64,000 bases of DNA from Streptomyces avicenniae (GCF_000719135.1 NZ_JOEK01000001.1:434001-498000), one strand, 5' to 3'; shown: positions 7,686 through 16,683, counted from the stretch's first letter. Translations and numbers: made by a program. Notes: generated from the sequence alone by a model not told the origin.

Positions 7686-9089
7686 ATGAGCAGCACGAGC
7701 AACACCACAGTCTCCACCGGCGGCCTCCCGAGCCGCCGGAACACCGAGCTGGCGATGCTCGTGTTCGCCGTGCTCGTCCCCGTCCTCGCGTACGCCAACG
7801 TCGGGCTGGCCAAGGACGGCAGCCTCCCGGCGGGCATGGCGGGCTACGGCCTCGGCCTCGGCCTGCTGGCGGGCGTGACGCACCTGGTGGTGCGCCGCTG
7901 GGCGCCGTACGCGGACCCGCTGATGCTGCCGATCGCGGTGCTGCTGAACGGCCTGGGGCTCGTCCTCATCTGGCGCCTCGACCAGGAGCCGACGATCACG
8001 ACGCCCGCGCTGGGCGGGCCGATGGCGCCGAACCAGCTGCTGTGGTCAGCCGTCGGCGTCGCGCTGTTCCTCGCGGTGCTGCTGTTCCTGAAGGACCACC
8101 GCATCCTCCAGCGCTACACGTACATCTCCATGGTCGTGGCGCTGTTCCTGCTGGTCATGCCGCTGATCCCGGGGATCGGCCGCCAGGTGAACGGTGCCCG
8201 CATCTGGGTCTCGCTGCCGGGCATCGGCTCGCTCCAGCCCGCCGAGTTCGCCAAGATCGTGATCGCCGTCTTCTTCGCGGGCTACCTGATGGTGAAGCGT
8301 GACGCGCTCGCGCTCGCCAGCCGCCGCGTGCTCGGCCTGTACCTGCCGCGTGGCCGTGACCTCGGGCCGATCCTGGTCATCTGGGGCATCAGCCTCATGA
8401 TCCTGGTCTTCGAGACCGACCTGGGCACCTCGCTGCTGTTCTTCGGCGTCTTCGTGATCATGCTGTACGTGGCGACGGAGCGGACGAGCTGGATCGTCTT
8501 CGGCCTGCTGCTGTCGGCGGGCGGCGCGGTCTTCGTGGCGAGCTTCAACAGCCATGTCGGCGAGCGCGTGGACCAGTGGCTGAACCCCCTGGAGTACGAG
8601 CCGGGGTACGTCACCGAGACCGCGCAGGTCGTCTTCTCCTTCGGCTCGGGCGGTCTGCTCGGTTCCGGGCTCGGCCAGGGCTACACCCGGCTGATCCAGG
8701 GCATCGCCCCCAAGAGCGACTACATCCTCGCCACCGTCGGCGAGGAGCTGGGCCTCGCCGGTCTGATGGCGGTCATCCTGCTGTACGCGCTGCTGATCGA
8801 GCGGGGCTTCCGCACCGCCCTCGCGGCGCGCGACCCGTTCGGCAAGCTGCTGGCGATGGGCCTCACCGCCGTCTTCGCCCTCCAGACCTTCGTCGTGGCG
8901 GGCGGCGTGCTCGGCGTGATCCCGCTGACCGGTATGACCATGCCGTTCCTGGCACAGGGCGGTTCCTCGGTGATCGCGAACTGGGCGCTTATCGCCCTCC
9001 TACTGCGCATCAGCGACACTGCTCGCAGGCCCGCGCCCGCCCCGGCACCCTCCCTCGACGCGGAAGAGACTCAGGTGGTCCGAGCATGA
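7686..9089 (+). CDS. FtsW/RodA/SpoVE family peptidoglycan glycosyltransferase
   Basis: This SEDS-family polytopic protein has 467 residues and about twelve membrane helices, within the family's usual size. The C-terminal half holds conserved stretches such as FETDLGTSLLFFGVF, GQGYTRLIQGIAPKSDYILA and PLTGMTMPFLAQGGSSVIAN. SEDS proteins polymerise lipid II glycan strands together with a class B PBP, here the next gene, whose ATG overlaps this stop (ATGA). In actinobacteria the member beside pbpA is usually called RodA or FtsW. Choosing between elongation, septal and sporulation roles is not possible from sequence alone, so no symbol is given. Confidence 0.93.
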   Translation: MSSTSNTTVSTGGLPSRRNTELAMLVFAVLVPVLAYANVGLAKDGSLPAGMAGYGLGLGLLAGVTHLVVRRWAPYADPLMLPIAVLLNGLGLVLIWRLDQEPTITTPALGGPMAPNQLLWSAVGVALFLAVLLFLKDHRILQRYTYISMVVALFLLVMPLIPGIGRQVNGARIWVSLPGIGSLQPAEFAKIVIAVFFAGYLMVKRDALALASRRVLGLYLPRGRDLGPILVIWGISLMILVFETDLGTSLLFFGVFVIMLYVATERTSWIVFGLLLSAGGAVFVASFNSHVGERVDQWLNPLEYEPGYVTETAQVVFSFGSGGLLGSGLGQGYTRLIQGIAPKSDYILATVGEELGLAGLMAVILLYALLIERGFRTALAARDPFGKLLAMGLTAVFALQTFVVAGGVLGVIPLTGMTMPFLAQGGSSVIANWALIALLLRISDTARRPAPAPAPSLDAEETQVVRA

Positions 9090-10555
9090 ACAAACCGATG
9101 CGCAGGGTCGCCGTCTTCTGCGGCCTCCTGATCGTCGCGCTGCTCGCGCGCGCCAACTGGGTCCAGTTCGTCCAGGCCGACGAGCTCCAGAACCACAGCG
9201 ACAACCGCCGGGTCCTGATCGAGCGGTTCGCCCACCCGCGGGGCGACATCATCGTGGACGGCGAGCCGATCACCGGCTCCACCGAGACGGACGACACGGA
9301 CTTCCGCTACAAGCGCACGTACACCGACGGCGAGCTGTGGGCGTCGGTCACCGGCTTCTCGTCCCAGGTCTACGGCAGCACGATGCTGGAGGGCGTCGAG
9401 GACGACTTCCTCACCGGCGACGACGACCGCCTGTTCTTCAACAACACGATCGACATGCTGACCGGCGAGGACCAGCGCGGCGGCAACGTCGTGACGACCC
9501 TCAACACCGCCGCGCAGCGCGCCGCCGTCGAGGGGCTCGGCGACGCGAGGGGCGCCGTGGCCGCCATCGACCCGCGCACCGGCGCGATCCTCGCCCTCGC
9601 GTCCACCCCGTCCTACGACCCGTCCACCATCGCGGGCAGCAACGACGGCGAGGCGTGGAACGCCCTGCTGCGGGAGAACAACCCGGACGACCCGACGCTC
9701 AACCGGGCGCTGCGGGCGACCTACCCGCCCGGCTCCACGTTCAAGATCGTCACGGCCGCCGCGGCGCTGGAGAACGGCGTCGTGGACGACGTGGACACGG
9801 AGACCGACACCCCCACGCCGTACGACCTGCCGGACACCAACGGCGAGCGCGTGGACAACCAGCTGGACGGCCGCTGCGAGAACGCCACCCTCCGCGTCGC
9901 CCTCATCGACTCCTGCAACACCGTCTTCGCCGCGCTCAGCGACGAGGTGGGCAACGAGGAGATGATCGACACCGCCGAGTCCTTCGGCTACAACCAGGGC
10001 CAGGACCTCCAGGTCCCGATCCGGGTCGAGGAGAGCGTCTACCCCGAGGACAACCGCCCGCAGAACGCCCAGGCCGGGTTCGGCCAGGCGTCCAACCGGG
10101 CCACGCCCCTCCAGATGGCCATGGTCGCCGCCTCGGTCGCCAACAACGGTTCGCTCATGGAGCCGTACATGGTCGATCGGCTCGTCGCGCCGAACCTCAA
10201 CGTGGTCGAGCAGCACGAGCCGGAGGAGATGAGCCGCCCGATGTCGCGGGAGACGGCGCAGCAGCTCCAGTCCGCGATGGAGAGCGTCGTGGAGGAGGGC
10301 CCGTCGGGTCCCGCCGCGGCGATCGACGGCGTCCGGGTCGGCGGCAAGACCGGCACCGCGCAGCGTGGCGAGAACAACTCGGAGAACCCGTACGCCTGGT
10401 TCATCTCCTACGCGATGCTGGACGACGAGTCGCCCGTCGCCGTGGCCGTCGTCGTCGAGGACGCCGAGGTCGAGCGGAACGAGATCTCCGGCAGCGGCCT
10501 GGCCGCCCCGATCGCGCACGACGTGATGCAGGCGGTCCTCGACAGCGCCAACTGA
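9086..10555 (+). CDS. pbpA: class B penicillin-binding protein PbpA
   Basis: This 489-residue protein has one N-terminal membrane anchor (about residues 8-25) and a transpeptidase domain. The acyl-serine motif is STFK (near residue 215), the second motif is SCN (near 275), and the third is KTGT (near 419). It cross-links peptidoglycan outside the membrane as partner of the SEDS protein encoded just upstream, with which it shares a 4-base overlap. The spacing of motifs and the length match actinobacterial PbpA. The next gene, pknB, starts 260 bases downstream after two hairpins. Confidence 0.95.
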   Translation: MNKPMRRVAVFCGLLIVALLARANWVQFVQADELQNHSDNRRVLIERFAHPRGDIIVDGEPITGSTETDDTDFRYKRTYTDGELWASVTGFSSQVYGSTMLEGVEDDFLTGDDDRLFFNNTIDMLTGEDQRGGNVVTTLNTAAQRAAVEGLGDARGAVAAIDPRTGAILALASTPSYDPSTIAGSNDGEAWNALLRENNPDDPTLNRALRATYPPGSTFKIVTAAAALENGVVDDVDTETDTPTPYDLPDTNGERVDNQLDGRCENATLRVALIDSCNTVFAALSDEVGNEEMIDTAESFGYNQGQDLQVPIRVEESVYPEDNRPQNAQAGFGQASNRATPLQMAMVAASVANNGSLMEPYMVDRLVAPNLNVVEQHEPEEMSRPMSRETAQQLQSAMESVVEEGPSGPAAAIDGVRVGGKTGTAQRGENNSENPYAWFISYAMLDDESPVAVAVVVEDAEVERNEISGSGLAAPIAHDVMQAVLDSAN

Positions 10556-10600
10556 CCCGGGCACCGCCGCCCGCCCCCGGGGGAACGGCGGATGAACTCC

Positions 10601-10627
10601 GAGGGCCGGCAACCACGGTCGGCCCTC
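10601..10627 (+). terminator. hairpin after pbpA, probable terminator
   Basis: GAGGGCC (10601-10607) and GGCCCTC (10621-10627) form a perfect 7-base stem 45 bases after the pbpA stop. A second hairpin (ACCGGCC/GGCCGGT, 10645-10663) follows. There is no T-run, which is common in high-GC actinobacteria. The pair may attenuate read-through into pknB rather than end transcription completely. Confidence 0.5.
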
Positions 10628-10815
10628 ACACGTCATACACGAGAACCGGCCCTCGCGGCCGGTCGCGGCGGGCGGCGATACCGGTTGCGTATCGGCCGCC
10701 CACCGCCGTCCGGCGGGCCGACGCCCGGCGGGTACCGTAAGCCAGGGCTTGGTCCCCTCGCCCCACGGGCCGGCCAGGGGGTGCGGACCGGGACCGAACG
10801 GAGAGGGCTGGAAAC

Positions 10816-12819
10816 ATGGAAGAGCCGCGTCGCCTCGGCGGGCGGTACGAGCTGGGCCAGGTGCTCGGCCGCGGGGGCATGGCCGAGGTCTACCTGGCAC
10901 ACGACACACGCCTCGGCCGTACCGTGGCCGTCAAGACGCTGCGTGTCGATCTCGCCCGTGACCCCACGTTCCAGGCCCGCTTCCGCCGCGAGGCACAGTC
11001 CGCGGCGTCCCTGAACCACCCGGCGATCGTCGCGGTCTACGACACGGGCGAGGACTACGTCGAGGGGATCTCGATCCCCTACATCGTCATGGAGTACGTG
11101 GACGGCTCGACGCTGCGCGAGCTGCTCCACTCAGGCCGCAAGCTCCTGCCGGAACGCACCATGGAGATGTGCATCGGCATCCTCCAGGCCCTGGAGTACT
11201 CGCACCGCAACGGGATCGTCCACCGCGACATCAAGCCCGCGAACGTCATGCTCACCCGCACCGGTCAGGTGAAGGTGATGGACTTCGGCATCGCGCGCGC
11301 CATGGGCGACGCGGGCATGACCATGACGCAGACGGCCGCCGTCATCGGCACCGCGCAGTACCTCTCGCCCGAGCAGGCCAAGGGCGAGACGGTGGACGCC
11401 CGCTCCGACCTGTACTCGACCGGCTGCCTGCTGTACGAGCTGCTCACGGTCAGGCCCCCGTTCATCGGCGACTCCCCGGTGGCCGTCGCGTACCAGCACG
11501 TACGCGAGGAGCCGCAGCCGCCCAGCGTCTTCGACCCGGAGATCACCCCGGACACCGACGCCATCGTGCTGAAGGCCCTCGTCAAGGACCCGGACTACCG
11601 CTACCAGTCCGCCGACGAGATGCGCGCCGACATCGAGGCGTACCTCGACGGCCGCCCGGTCGGCGCGGCGGCGGGCTACGGCTCCGTGCCCTACGGCTAC
11701 GACGACCGGCCCACCACGGCCCTGCGCCCCACCGACCCGGGCACGTCCATGATGCCCCCCGCCGGTGACAACGGCGGGTACGGCGACTACGACGACTACG
11801 GGGGGCGGGCGGACCGCCGCCAGCGCCGCCGCAACACCTCGACGATCCTGCTGGTCGTCGCGGGCATCCTGGTGCTGGTCGGCGCGATCTTCATCGGCCG
11901 CGTCCTGACCAACACCGGGGGCACGGAGCGCATCCCGATCCCCGACGTGCAGGGCCAGTCCGAGGAGGACGCCGGGCGGGCGCTGACGGACGCGGGCTTC
12001 GAGCTGGGCACGAGCAGGACCGAGGTCTGCGAGACGGAGGGCGTCGAGGAGGGCACCGTCTGCGACACGGACCCGCCGATAGGCAGCCGGGCCGACGAGG
12101 GATCGACGGTCGCGCTGATCCTCTCCTCGGGCCCGGCCGAGATCGAGGTCCCCGACGTGACGGACGCCTCGTTCGAGGACGCCGAGGCGGAGCTTGAGGA
12201 ACTGGGCCTCTCGGTCGATCGTGAGGAGGACGACGGCAGCGACGCGGATCCCGGCACCGTCCTGGAGCAGGATCCCGAGGGTGGCACGATGGTCGCCCCG
12301 GGCGAGACCGTGACGCTCACGGTCGCGGTGGAGCCCGACACCATCTCCGTGCCCGACGTCATGAACATGCAGTACGACCAGGCGGTCATCCGCCTGGAGC
12401 AGGACGGCCTCTCGGCGGCCCAGCGGCCCCAGGAGACCGGGGACTACCCGGAGGGCACGGTCATCGGCGTCGATCCCGGCGTGGGCGACCCGATCCAGCC
12501 GGGCGGCCAGGTCACGCTGACGGTCGCCACCGCCCCGCAGCCGGAGCAGATCCAGGTGCCCGACCTGACCAACCAGCCGATCGCGACGGCCCGGCAGATG
12601 CTGGAGGGCCTCCAGATCACGGTGGTCGGCGCGGAGACCCCGACGGCCGTCGTCGCCGGCCAGTCCATCCCGCCGGGCCAGGAGGTCCCGGAGGGCACCG
12701 CCATCATCCTCCAGCTCCAGGAGCCCACACCCCCGGGTGACCCGGGCGGCGGGGACAACGGCGGCGGTGGCGGCGACGACGAGGGCGGCGGCCTCTTCAA
12801 CGGCGGCGGGGGCGACTGA
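10816..12819 (+). CDS. pknB: Ser/Thr protein kinase PknB with four PASTA domains
   Basis: This 667-residue protein has an N-terminal Hanks-type kinase domain. It shows the Gly loop LGRGGMAEVY, VAVKTL (Lys near 40), HRDIKPANV, MDFGIARA and an activation segment TMTQTAAVIGTAQYLSPEQ. A Gly/Tyr-rich juxtamembrane region leads to one membrane segment (about 341-362). Four extracellular PASTA repeats (about 373-645) and a Gly/Asp tail follow. PASTA domains bind muropeptides or lipid II, so the kinase probably links cell-wall state to phosphorylation of FhaA/FhaB partners and the MurJ-associated pseudokinase. The first PASTA repeat carries an insertion with two Cys. No pknA gene lies between pbpA and pknB, unlike in mycobacteria. 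Confidence 0.96.
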   Translation: MEEPRRLGGRYELGQVLGRGGMAEVYLAHDTRLGRTVAVKTLRVDLARDPTFQARFRREAQSAASLNHPAIVAVYDTGEDYVEGISIPYIVMEYVDGSTLRELLHSGRKLLPERTMEMCIGILQALEYSHRNGIVHRDIKPANVMLTRTGQVKVMDFGIARAMGDAGMTMTQTAAVIGTAQYLSPEQAKGETVDARSDLYSTGCLLYELLTVRPPFIGDSPVAVAYQHVREEPQPPSVFDPEITPDTDAIVLKALVKDPDYRYQSADEMRADIEAYLDGRPVGAAAGYGSVPYGYDDRPTTALRPTDPGTSMMPPAGDNGGYGDYDDYGGRADRRQRRRNTSTILLVVAGILVLVGAIFIGRVLTNTGGTERIPIPDVQGQSEEDAGRALTDAGFELGTSRTEVCETEGVEEGTVCDTDPPIGSRADEGSTVALILSSGPAEIEVPDVTDASFEDAEAELEELGLSVDREEDDGSDADPGTVLEQDPEGGTMVAPGETVTLTVAVEPDTISVPDVMNMQYDQAVIRLEQDGLSAAQRPQETGDYPEGTVIGVDPGVGDPIQPGGQVTLTVATAPQPEQIQVPDLTNQPIATARQMLEGLQITVVGAETPTAVVAGQSIPPGQEVPEGTAIILQLQEPTPPGDPGGGDNGGGGGDDEGGGLFNGGGGD

Positions 12820-12851
12820 CCCGGCCGACCAGGCCAGCCGTAACAGCACAG

Positions 12852-12893
12852 AGCGTGGGGCGCGAACCGATCAGCCGGTTCGCGCCCCACGCT
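12852..12893. terminator. long perfect hairpin, bidirectional terminator after pknB
   Basis: AGCGTGGGGCGCGAACCG (12852-12869) and its exact reverse complement (12876-12893) form an 18-base stem with a 6-base loop. It sits between the convergent pknB and DUF5324 genes and can stop both. It also marks one end of the block that appears inverted relative to other actinobacteria. Confidence 0.8.
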
Positions 12894-12943
12894 CCGTCGT
12901 ACACCCGCGCACCCCACCGCCCTGCCCGGCAGCGCACGCCGAC

Positions 12944-13414
12944 TCAGTGCTCGCTGTTCTCCGGCACCTCGGTGGCATCGGCCGGTTCGTCCATCCAGTC
13001 GGGGCTGTTCTGCCCGCTCCACCACTTCCAGGCGGCGTAGGCGCCGCCCGCCACCAGGCCGATCATCCCCATCTTGCGGATCGCCCGGCCGGTCCGCGCC
13101 CGGCGCCGCTTGCGGCGTACCGCCGCGCGGATGTCACGCGCCGAGACGTCGCCCCGCAGCGCGGCGAAGGCGGCCTGCGAGCGGACCGCCGCTTCCTCAC
13201 GGGCGGGACCCGCCGCCGCCTTCGCGCGGACCATCCGCGGCACCACCTGGGAGGCGTACTGCTGCTTCGCCTGGCTGGCGGCCTTCCTGGCCGCCGGTGC
13301 CACATAGGCTCCCGCCTGCTGCGCGTAGTGCACGGCGTTGTCCTTCGCCGCCAGGGCGTAGGGGGTCACCATGTCAGTGGCATGGCGCACACCTGACTTC
13401 CCGTTGTGACTCAC
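12944..13414 (-). CDS. DUF5324 family protein
   Basis: This 156-residue protein begins MSHNGKSGVRHATDMVTPYA with a GTG start behind a good GGAGGA site. It is Ala-rich and helical, has a strongly basic stretch (RRKRRRARTGRAIRKMG near residue 105), a short hydrophobic segment (MIGLVAGGAYAAWKWW, about 116-131) and an acidic tail. I recognise it as the streptomycete DUF5324 family, of unknown function; the single hydrophobic segment suggests membrane attachment. It is divergent from the peptidyl-prolyl isomerase gene, with 163 bases of promoter space between them. Confidence 0.75.
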   Translation of the reverse strand: MSHNGKSGVRHATDMVTPYALAAKDNAVHYAQQAGAYVAPAARKAASQAKQQYASQVVPRMVRAKAAAGPAREEAAVRSQAAFAALRGDVSARDIRAAVRRKRRRARTGRAIRKMGMIGLVAGGAYAAWKWWSGQNSPDWMDEPADATEVPENSEH

Positions 13415-13577
13415 TGTTCCTCCTCCATGCGCTTACCGTGTGGCGTTTGTCCACTCGTGCGGAAATCATTCCTGCTGCGATGCGATCCAGCACGCGTAAC
13501 GGCCATCCGGGGTCACCGCGTGTCGTGCCGTCGTGGCAGGATCGGGGACCGTCACTGACGTAGACGGAAGGTAGATC

Positions 13578-14108
13578 GTGGCCGAGCAACTTCATGCCAC
13601 CCTGAAGACCAACCGCGGCGACATCGAGGTCCGGCTCTTCCCGAACCACGCGCCGAAGACGGTCAAGAACTTCGTCGAGCTGGCGGAGGGCTCGCGCGAG
13701 TGGGTGCACCCCGCCACCGGGGAGCGCCTGACCGAGAAGCTGTACGACGGCACCGTGTTCCACCGTGTGATCAGCGGCTTCATGATCCAGGGCGGGGACC
13801 CGCTGGGCAACGGCACCGGTGGTCCCGGGTACAAGTTCCAGGACGAGATCCACCCGGATCTGGCCTTCACCCGCCCCTACCTGCTGGCGATGGCCAACGC
13901 GGGTCCCGGCACCAACGGGTCGCAGTTCTTCATCACGGTCTCGCCGACCGCCTGGCTGACCGGGAAGCACACCATCTTCGGCGAGGTCACCGACCCGGCG
14001 TCGCAGCAGGTCGTGGACGCCATCGCGGCCACCGCGACCGACCGCGGCACCGACCGGCCGGTCGAGGACGTGGTCATCGAGTCGGTCGTCGTCTCCCAGA
14101 AGGGCTGA
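13578..14108 (+). CDS. cyclophilin-type peptidyl-prolyl cis-trans isomerase
   Basis: This 176-residue cyclophilin shows the N-terminal strand LKTNRGDIEVRLFPNHAPKTVKNF, the active-site stretch FHRVISGFMIQGGDP, and later AMANAGPGTNGSQFFITVS and KHTIFGEV (quoted in pieces). It catalyses proline isomerisation in folding proteins and, lacking a signal peptide, should act in the cytoplasm. The GTG start at 13578 follows GGAAGGTAG. It corresponds to the gene called ppiA in M. tuberculosis, where it lies close to gyrA. Here it lies nearer to pknB. A hairpin follows at 14118-14156. Confidence 0.94.
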   Translation: MAEQLHATLKTNRGDIEVRLFPNHAPKTVKNFVELAEGSREWVHPATGERLTEKLYDGTVFHRVISGFMIQGGDPLGNGTGGPGYKFQDEIHPDLAFTRPYLLAMANAGPGTNGSQFFITVSPTAWLTGKHTIFGEVTDPASQQVVDAIAATATDRGTDRPVEDVVIESVVVSQKG

Positions 14109-14117
14109 CGGGAACCT

Positions 14118-14156
14118 TTCCGGTCCTCTGTGCGTCCTCGCCGCAGGGGACCGGAA
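14118..14156 (+). terminator. hairpin terminator after the cyclophilin gene
   Basis: TTCCGGTCC (14118-14126) and GGACCGGAA (14148-14156) pair over nine bases, with three more pairs inside after one mismatch. The hairpin lies ten bases after the stop codon and before the rhomboid gene. Confidence 0.6.
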
Positions 14157-14211
14157 CGCTCCCCGTGCCTGTACGGTCGGTGGTGACGGTCACCGAGGGG
14201 AGACGGAGACG

Positions 14212-15102
14212 ATGGCGCAGTCCTACGGCCAGCCGCCGCAGCAGCCGGCGCTGGCGCGGTGCTACCGGCACCAGGACCAGGAGACCGGCGTGCGCTGCAC
14301 CCGGTGCGACCGTCCCATCTGCCCGTCGTGCATGATCCCGGCGGCGGTCGGCTACCAGTGCCCCGAGTGCGTCCGCGGCTCGGCGGCCACGCGTGCGACC
14401 CGCGCCACGCGCCCCCGTACCCTCGCGGGCGGCACCCTCGCGGCGAACCCGCGGCTCGTCACCGTCGCGCTGATCGCCCTCAACGTGGGGATGTTCTTCG
14501 CGGTGCTCTCCCGGGGCGACGCGATGGTCGTCGATCTCGGCATGCTGGGCCACGCGTTCAACCCGCTGACCGGCGAAGAGGTCGGCGTCGCGGACGGCGA
14601 GTGGTACCGGCTGCTGACCTCGGCGTTCCTGCACGAGCAGCTGTGGCACATCGCGTCCAACATGCTGGGCCTGTGGTTCCTCGGCCCGCCGCTTGAGGCG
14701 GCACTCGGCCGGATACGTTTTCTCGCCCTGTACGTGCTCTCCGCGCTGGCGGGCAGCACGCTGTGCTACGTCCTGGCCGACGAGACCACGCTGACCCTGG
14801 GCGCCTCGGGCGCGATCTTCGGCCTCTTCGGCGCGACCGCCGTGCTCGCGCGGCGCATGCGGTACGACATGCGGCCGATCCTCGTGCTCCTCGGCCTCAA
14901 CATGGCGATCACGTTCACGCTGCCGAACATCTCCTGGCAGGCGCACATCGGCGGCCTGGTGGCCGGTGTGATCATCGCCTTCGGACTGGTCCACGCGCCG
15001 CGCCGGAACAGGCTCCTGGTCCAGGCCGGTACCTGCCTGCTGATGACCGCCGTGCTCGTCGCCACCCTCGCGCTGCGTACGTCGGAGCTGGTCGGCGGCT
15101 AG
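14212..15102 (+). CDS. rhomboid-family intramembrane serine protease with N-terminal zinc-finger-like motif
   Basis: This 296-residue protein starts with a cytoplasmic Cys/His cluster (CYRHQDQETGVRCTRC, then CPSC and CPEC, about residues 17-60) resembling a B-box zinc finger, followed by six or seven membrane helices. The rhomboid catalytic dyad is visible as GASGAIFG (Ser199) and AHIGG (His245), with the HIASNMLGLWFLGPPLE stretch before it. It should cleave membrane-spanning substrates; the substrates are unknown. It lies between the cyclophilin and crgA genes in the division-related block. Confidence 0.92.
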   Translation: MAQSYGQPPQQPALARCYRHQDQETGVRCTRCDRPICPSCMIPAAVGYQCPECVRGSAATRATRATRPRTLAGGTLAANPRLVTVALIALNVGMFFAVLSRGDAMVVDLGMLGHAFNPLTGEEVGVADGEWYRLLTSAFLHEQLWHIASNMLGLWFLGPPLEAALGRIRFLALYVLSALAGSTLCYVLADETTLTLGASGAIFGLFGATAVLARRMRYDMRPILVLLGLNMAITFTLPNISWQAHIGGLVAGVIIAFGLVHAPRRNRLLVQAGTCLLMTAVLVATLALRTSELVGG

Positions 15103-15338
15103 GGGCGGGCCCTGGGCGGGCGGTCGCGGCGGGAGTTTATCCACAGGCCGCGCGGCTCCCTGTGCACAGTGTGGAGAGCACGGGCCGGACCGCGACCGGT
15201 CCACATATCCGCAGGCGAACGGGGGTGCGGACATCTTCCGATGCCCGCACGGGCGTTCCCCCGTCCACCAGTTATCCACAGATCGTGTGATGTTCGGTGG
15301 ATAACTTGACGCGGCCGGGCGGCCTCACCGCCGGGGCG
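15103..15338. other. gene-free region with DnaA-box-like sites
   Basis: This 236-base space separates the convergent rhomboid and crgA genes. It has two copies of TTATCCACA on the plus strand (15137-15145 and 15272-15280) and one TTATCCACC on the minus strand (15296-15304), plus CTGTGCACA near 15160. These match the classical DnaA box, but the region is about 15 kb from oriC. No other signal was recognised. Confidence 0.5.
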
Positions 15339-15602
15339 TCATTTCCACTGCGTCGAGACGACGAACCCCAGGGCGATGAATCCGAAGCCCACCACGATGT
15401 TCCAGTTCCCCAGCGCCTCGACCGGCAGGTCGGCCTGGGTCACGTAGTACACCACGATCCAGGCGAGCCCGATCACGAACATCGCCAGCATCAGAGGGGC
15501 GACCCACCGACGACCGCCCATGTCGAGCTTCGTCGTCACCTGCCGTTTCTCCGGCGGGGCGTAGGTGTCGTCCTTCTTCCTGCGAATCCTGGACTTCGGC
15601 AC
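15339..15602 (-). CDS. crgA: cell-division regulator CrgA
   Basis: This 87-residue protein starts [14 protein letters not shown], has a basic N-terminus and two membrane helices (about 36-58 and 67-83), and ends STQWK. These are hallmarks of CrgA, which in Streptomyces influences FtsZ ring timing and in mycobacteria recruits divisome proteins. GTG 15602 is preferred because AGGAGAG lies at proper spacing and the family is about 84 residues long. A further upstream in-frame ATG would add 13 residues without a good site. The gene is divergent from the DUF881 gene. Confidence 0.95.
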   Translation of the reverse strand: MPKSRIRRKKDDTYAPPEKRQVTTKLDMGGRRWVAPLMLAMFVIGLAWIVVYYVTQADLPVEALGNWNIVVGFGFIALGFVVSTQWK

Positions 15603-15697
15603 GAGCGCTCTCCTGTCGATGCGCTTCTCAGCGCGTAGCACGGGACACGTCCGTTAGCGTAGTGCGTCCACCGCTGTTTAAGGAGACCAGGGGTACG

Positions 15698-16450
15698 GTG
15701 AACAGCATCCGGTTGCGACCGGCGCGGCTGCGCACGACAGGGGTCTTCGCGCTCGCCGGGCTCATATTCTGGTCCAGCTTCCAGGTCTCGGGCGGCAACA
15801 ACATCCGCACCGACGACTCCCTGCTCCAGATGTCCGATCTCATCAGGGAACGCGCCCGGGACAACGAGACGCTGGAGTCCGCCACCGCCCGTCTCCGCGC
15901 CGAGGTCGAGGCCCTCGCCCGGCGCGACGCCGCGGCGGACGACGACCCGGCGGAGGCCGCCGCCCTCGCCCGGCTCGCGGAGCAGGAGGCCGCCGCAGGG
16001 CTGACCTCCGTCACCGGCCCCGGCCTCACCGTCACCCTCACCGACGCGCCCGCCGACGGCGGTCCGCTCGTCCCCGGGGTGCCCGACCCCTCGCCCAACG
16101 ACCTGGTGATCCACCAGCAGGACCTCCAGGCCGTCGTCAACGCCCTGTGGGCCGGGGGCGCCGAGGCGGTCCAGGTCATGGACCAGCGCCTGATATCCAC
16201 CAGCGCCGTCCGCTGCGTCGGCAACACCCTGATCCTCCAGGGCCGCCTCTACTCCCCGCCGTACACGGTCACCGCGGTCGGCGGCACCGACGCGCTGCGC
16301 GCCGCCCTCGACGCGTCCCCCGCCCTCGACACCTACCAGCAGTACGTCGCCGCCTACGGCCTCGGCTGGGAGGTGGCCGAGCACGCGTCCGTCACCGCGC
16401 CCGCCTGGGAGGGCGGCGTCGGCCTCCGGTACGCCGAGCCCGCGGAATGA
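15698..16450 (+). CDS. DUF881 family membrane-anchored protein
   Basis: This 250-residue protein has one N-terminal membrane segment (about residues 10-27, ending SSFQVSGG), a coiled-coil stretch (about 45-100), and a C-terminal domain. The domain shows TSVTGPGLTVTLTDAP, NDLVIHQQDLQAVVNALWAGGAEAVQVMDQR and LYSPPYTVTAVG, typical of DUF881 proteins. Its M. tuberculosis counterpart lies between crgA and trpG. Function is unknown; the genome context suggests a role at the division site or in the envelope. The start is GTG 15698. Confidence 0.85.
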   Translation: MNSIRLRPARLRTTGVFALAGLIFWSSFQVSGGNNIRTDDSLLQMSDLIRERARDNETLESATARLRAEVEALARRDAAADDDPAEAAALARLAEQEAAAGLTSVTGPGLTVTLTDAPADGGPLVPGVPDPSPNDLVIHQQDLQAVVNALWAGGAEAVQVMDQRLISTSAVRCVGNTLILQGRLYSPPYTVTAVGGTDALRAALDASPALDTYQQYVAAYGLGWEVAEHASVTAPAWEGGVGLRYAEPAE

Positions 16451-16527
16451 CGACGATCGCCTCCGGCCCCGCACCGGCGCGTCGTACGCTTGGGGCATCC
16501 TGTGGTGATCGAAGGGGTGGCTGAGCC

Positions 16528-16683
16528 ATGTACGGGTGGATCTGGCGGCACCTGCCGGGCAACACGCTGGTGCGCCTGCTCGTCTCCGTCGTGCTGGTGC
16601 TCGGAGTCGTCTATCTCCTCTTCGAGTACGTGTTCCCGTGGGCCGAGCCCCTGCTCCCCTTCAACAACGTGACCGTCGAATGA
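16528..16683 (+). CDS. 51-residue single-span membrane protein
   Basis: ATG 16528 opens a short frame that ends with TGA at 16681-16683. The protein begins MYGWIWRHLPGNTLVRLL, has one membrane helix of about 20 residues (about 14-35), and ends FPWAEPLLPFNNVTVE. The frame is tightly placed: its stop overlaps the pabA ATG (ATGA), suggesting translational coupling. I recall small membrane proteins at this position in other streptomycetes, but do not know a function. The Trp/Leu/Val-rich helix with a short charged N-terminus fits a membrane microprotein that could act with CrgA or DUF881. Confidence 0.75.
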   Translation: MYGWIWRHLPGNTLVRLLVSVVLVLGVVYLLFEYVFPWAEPLLPFNNVTVE

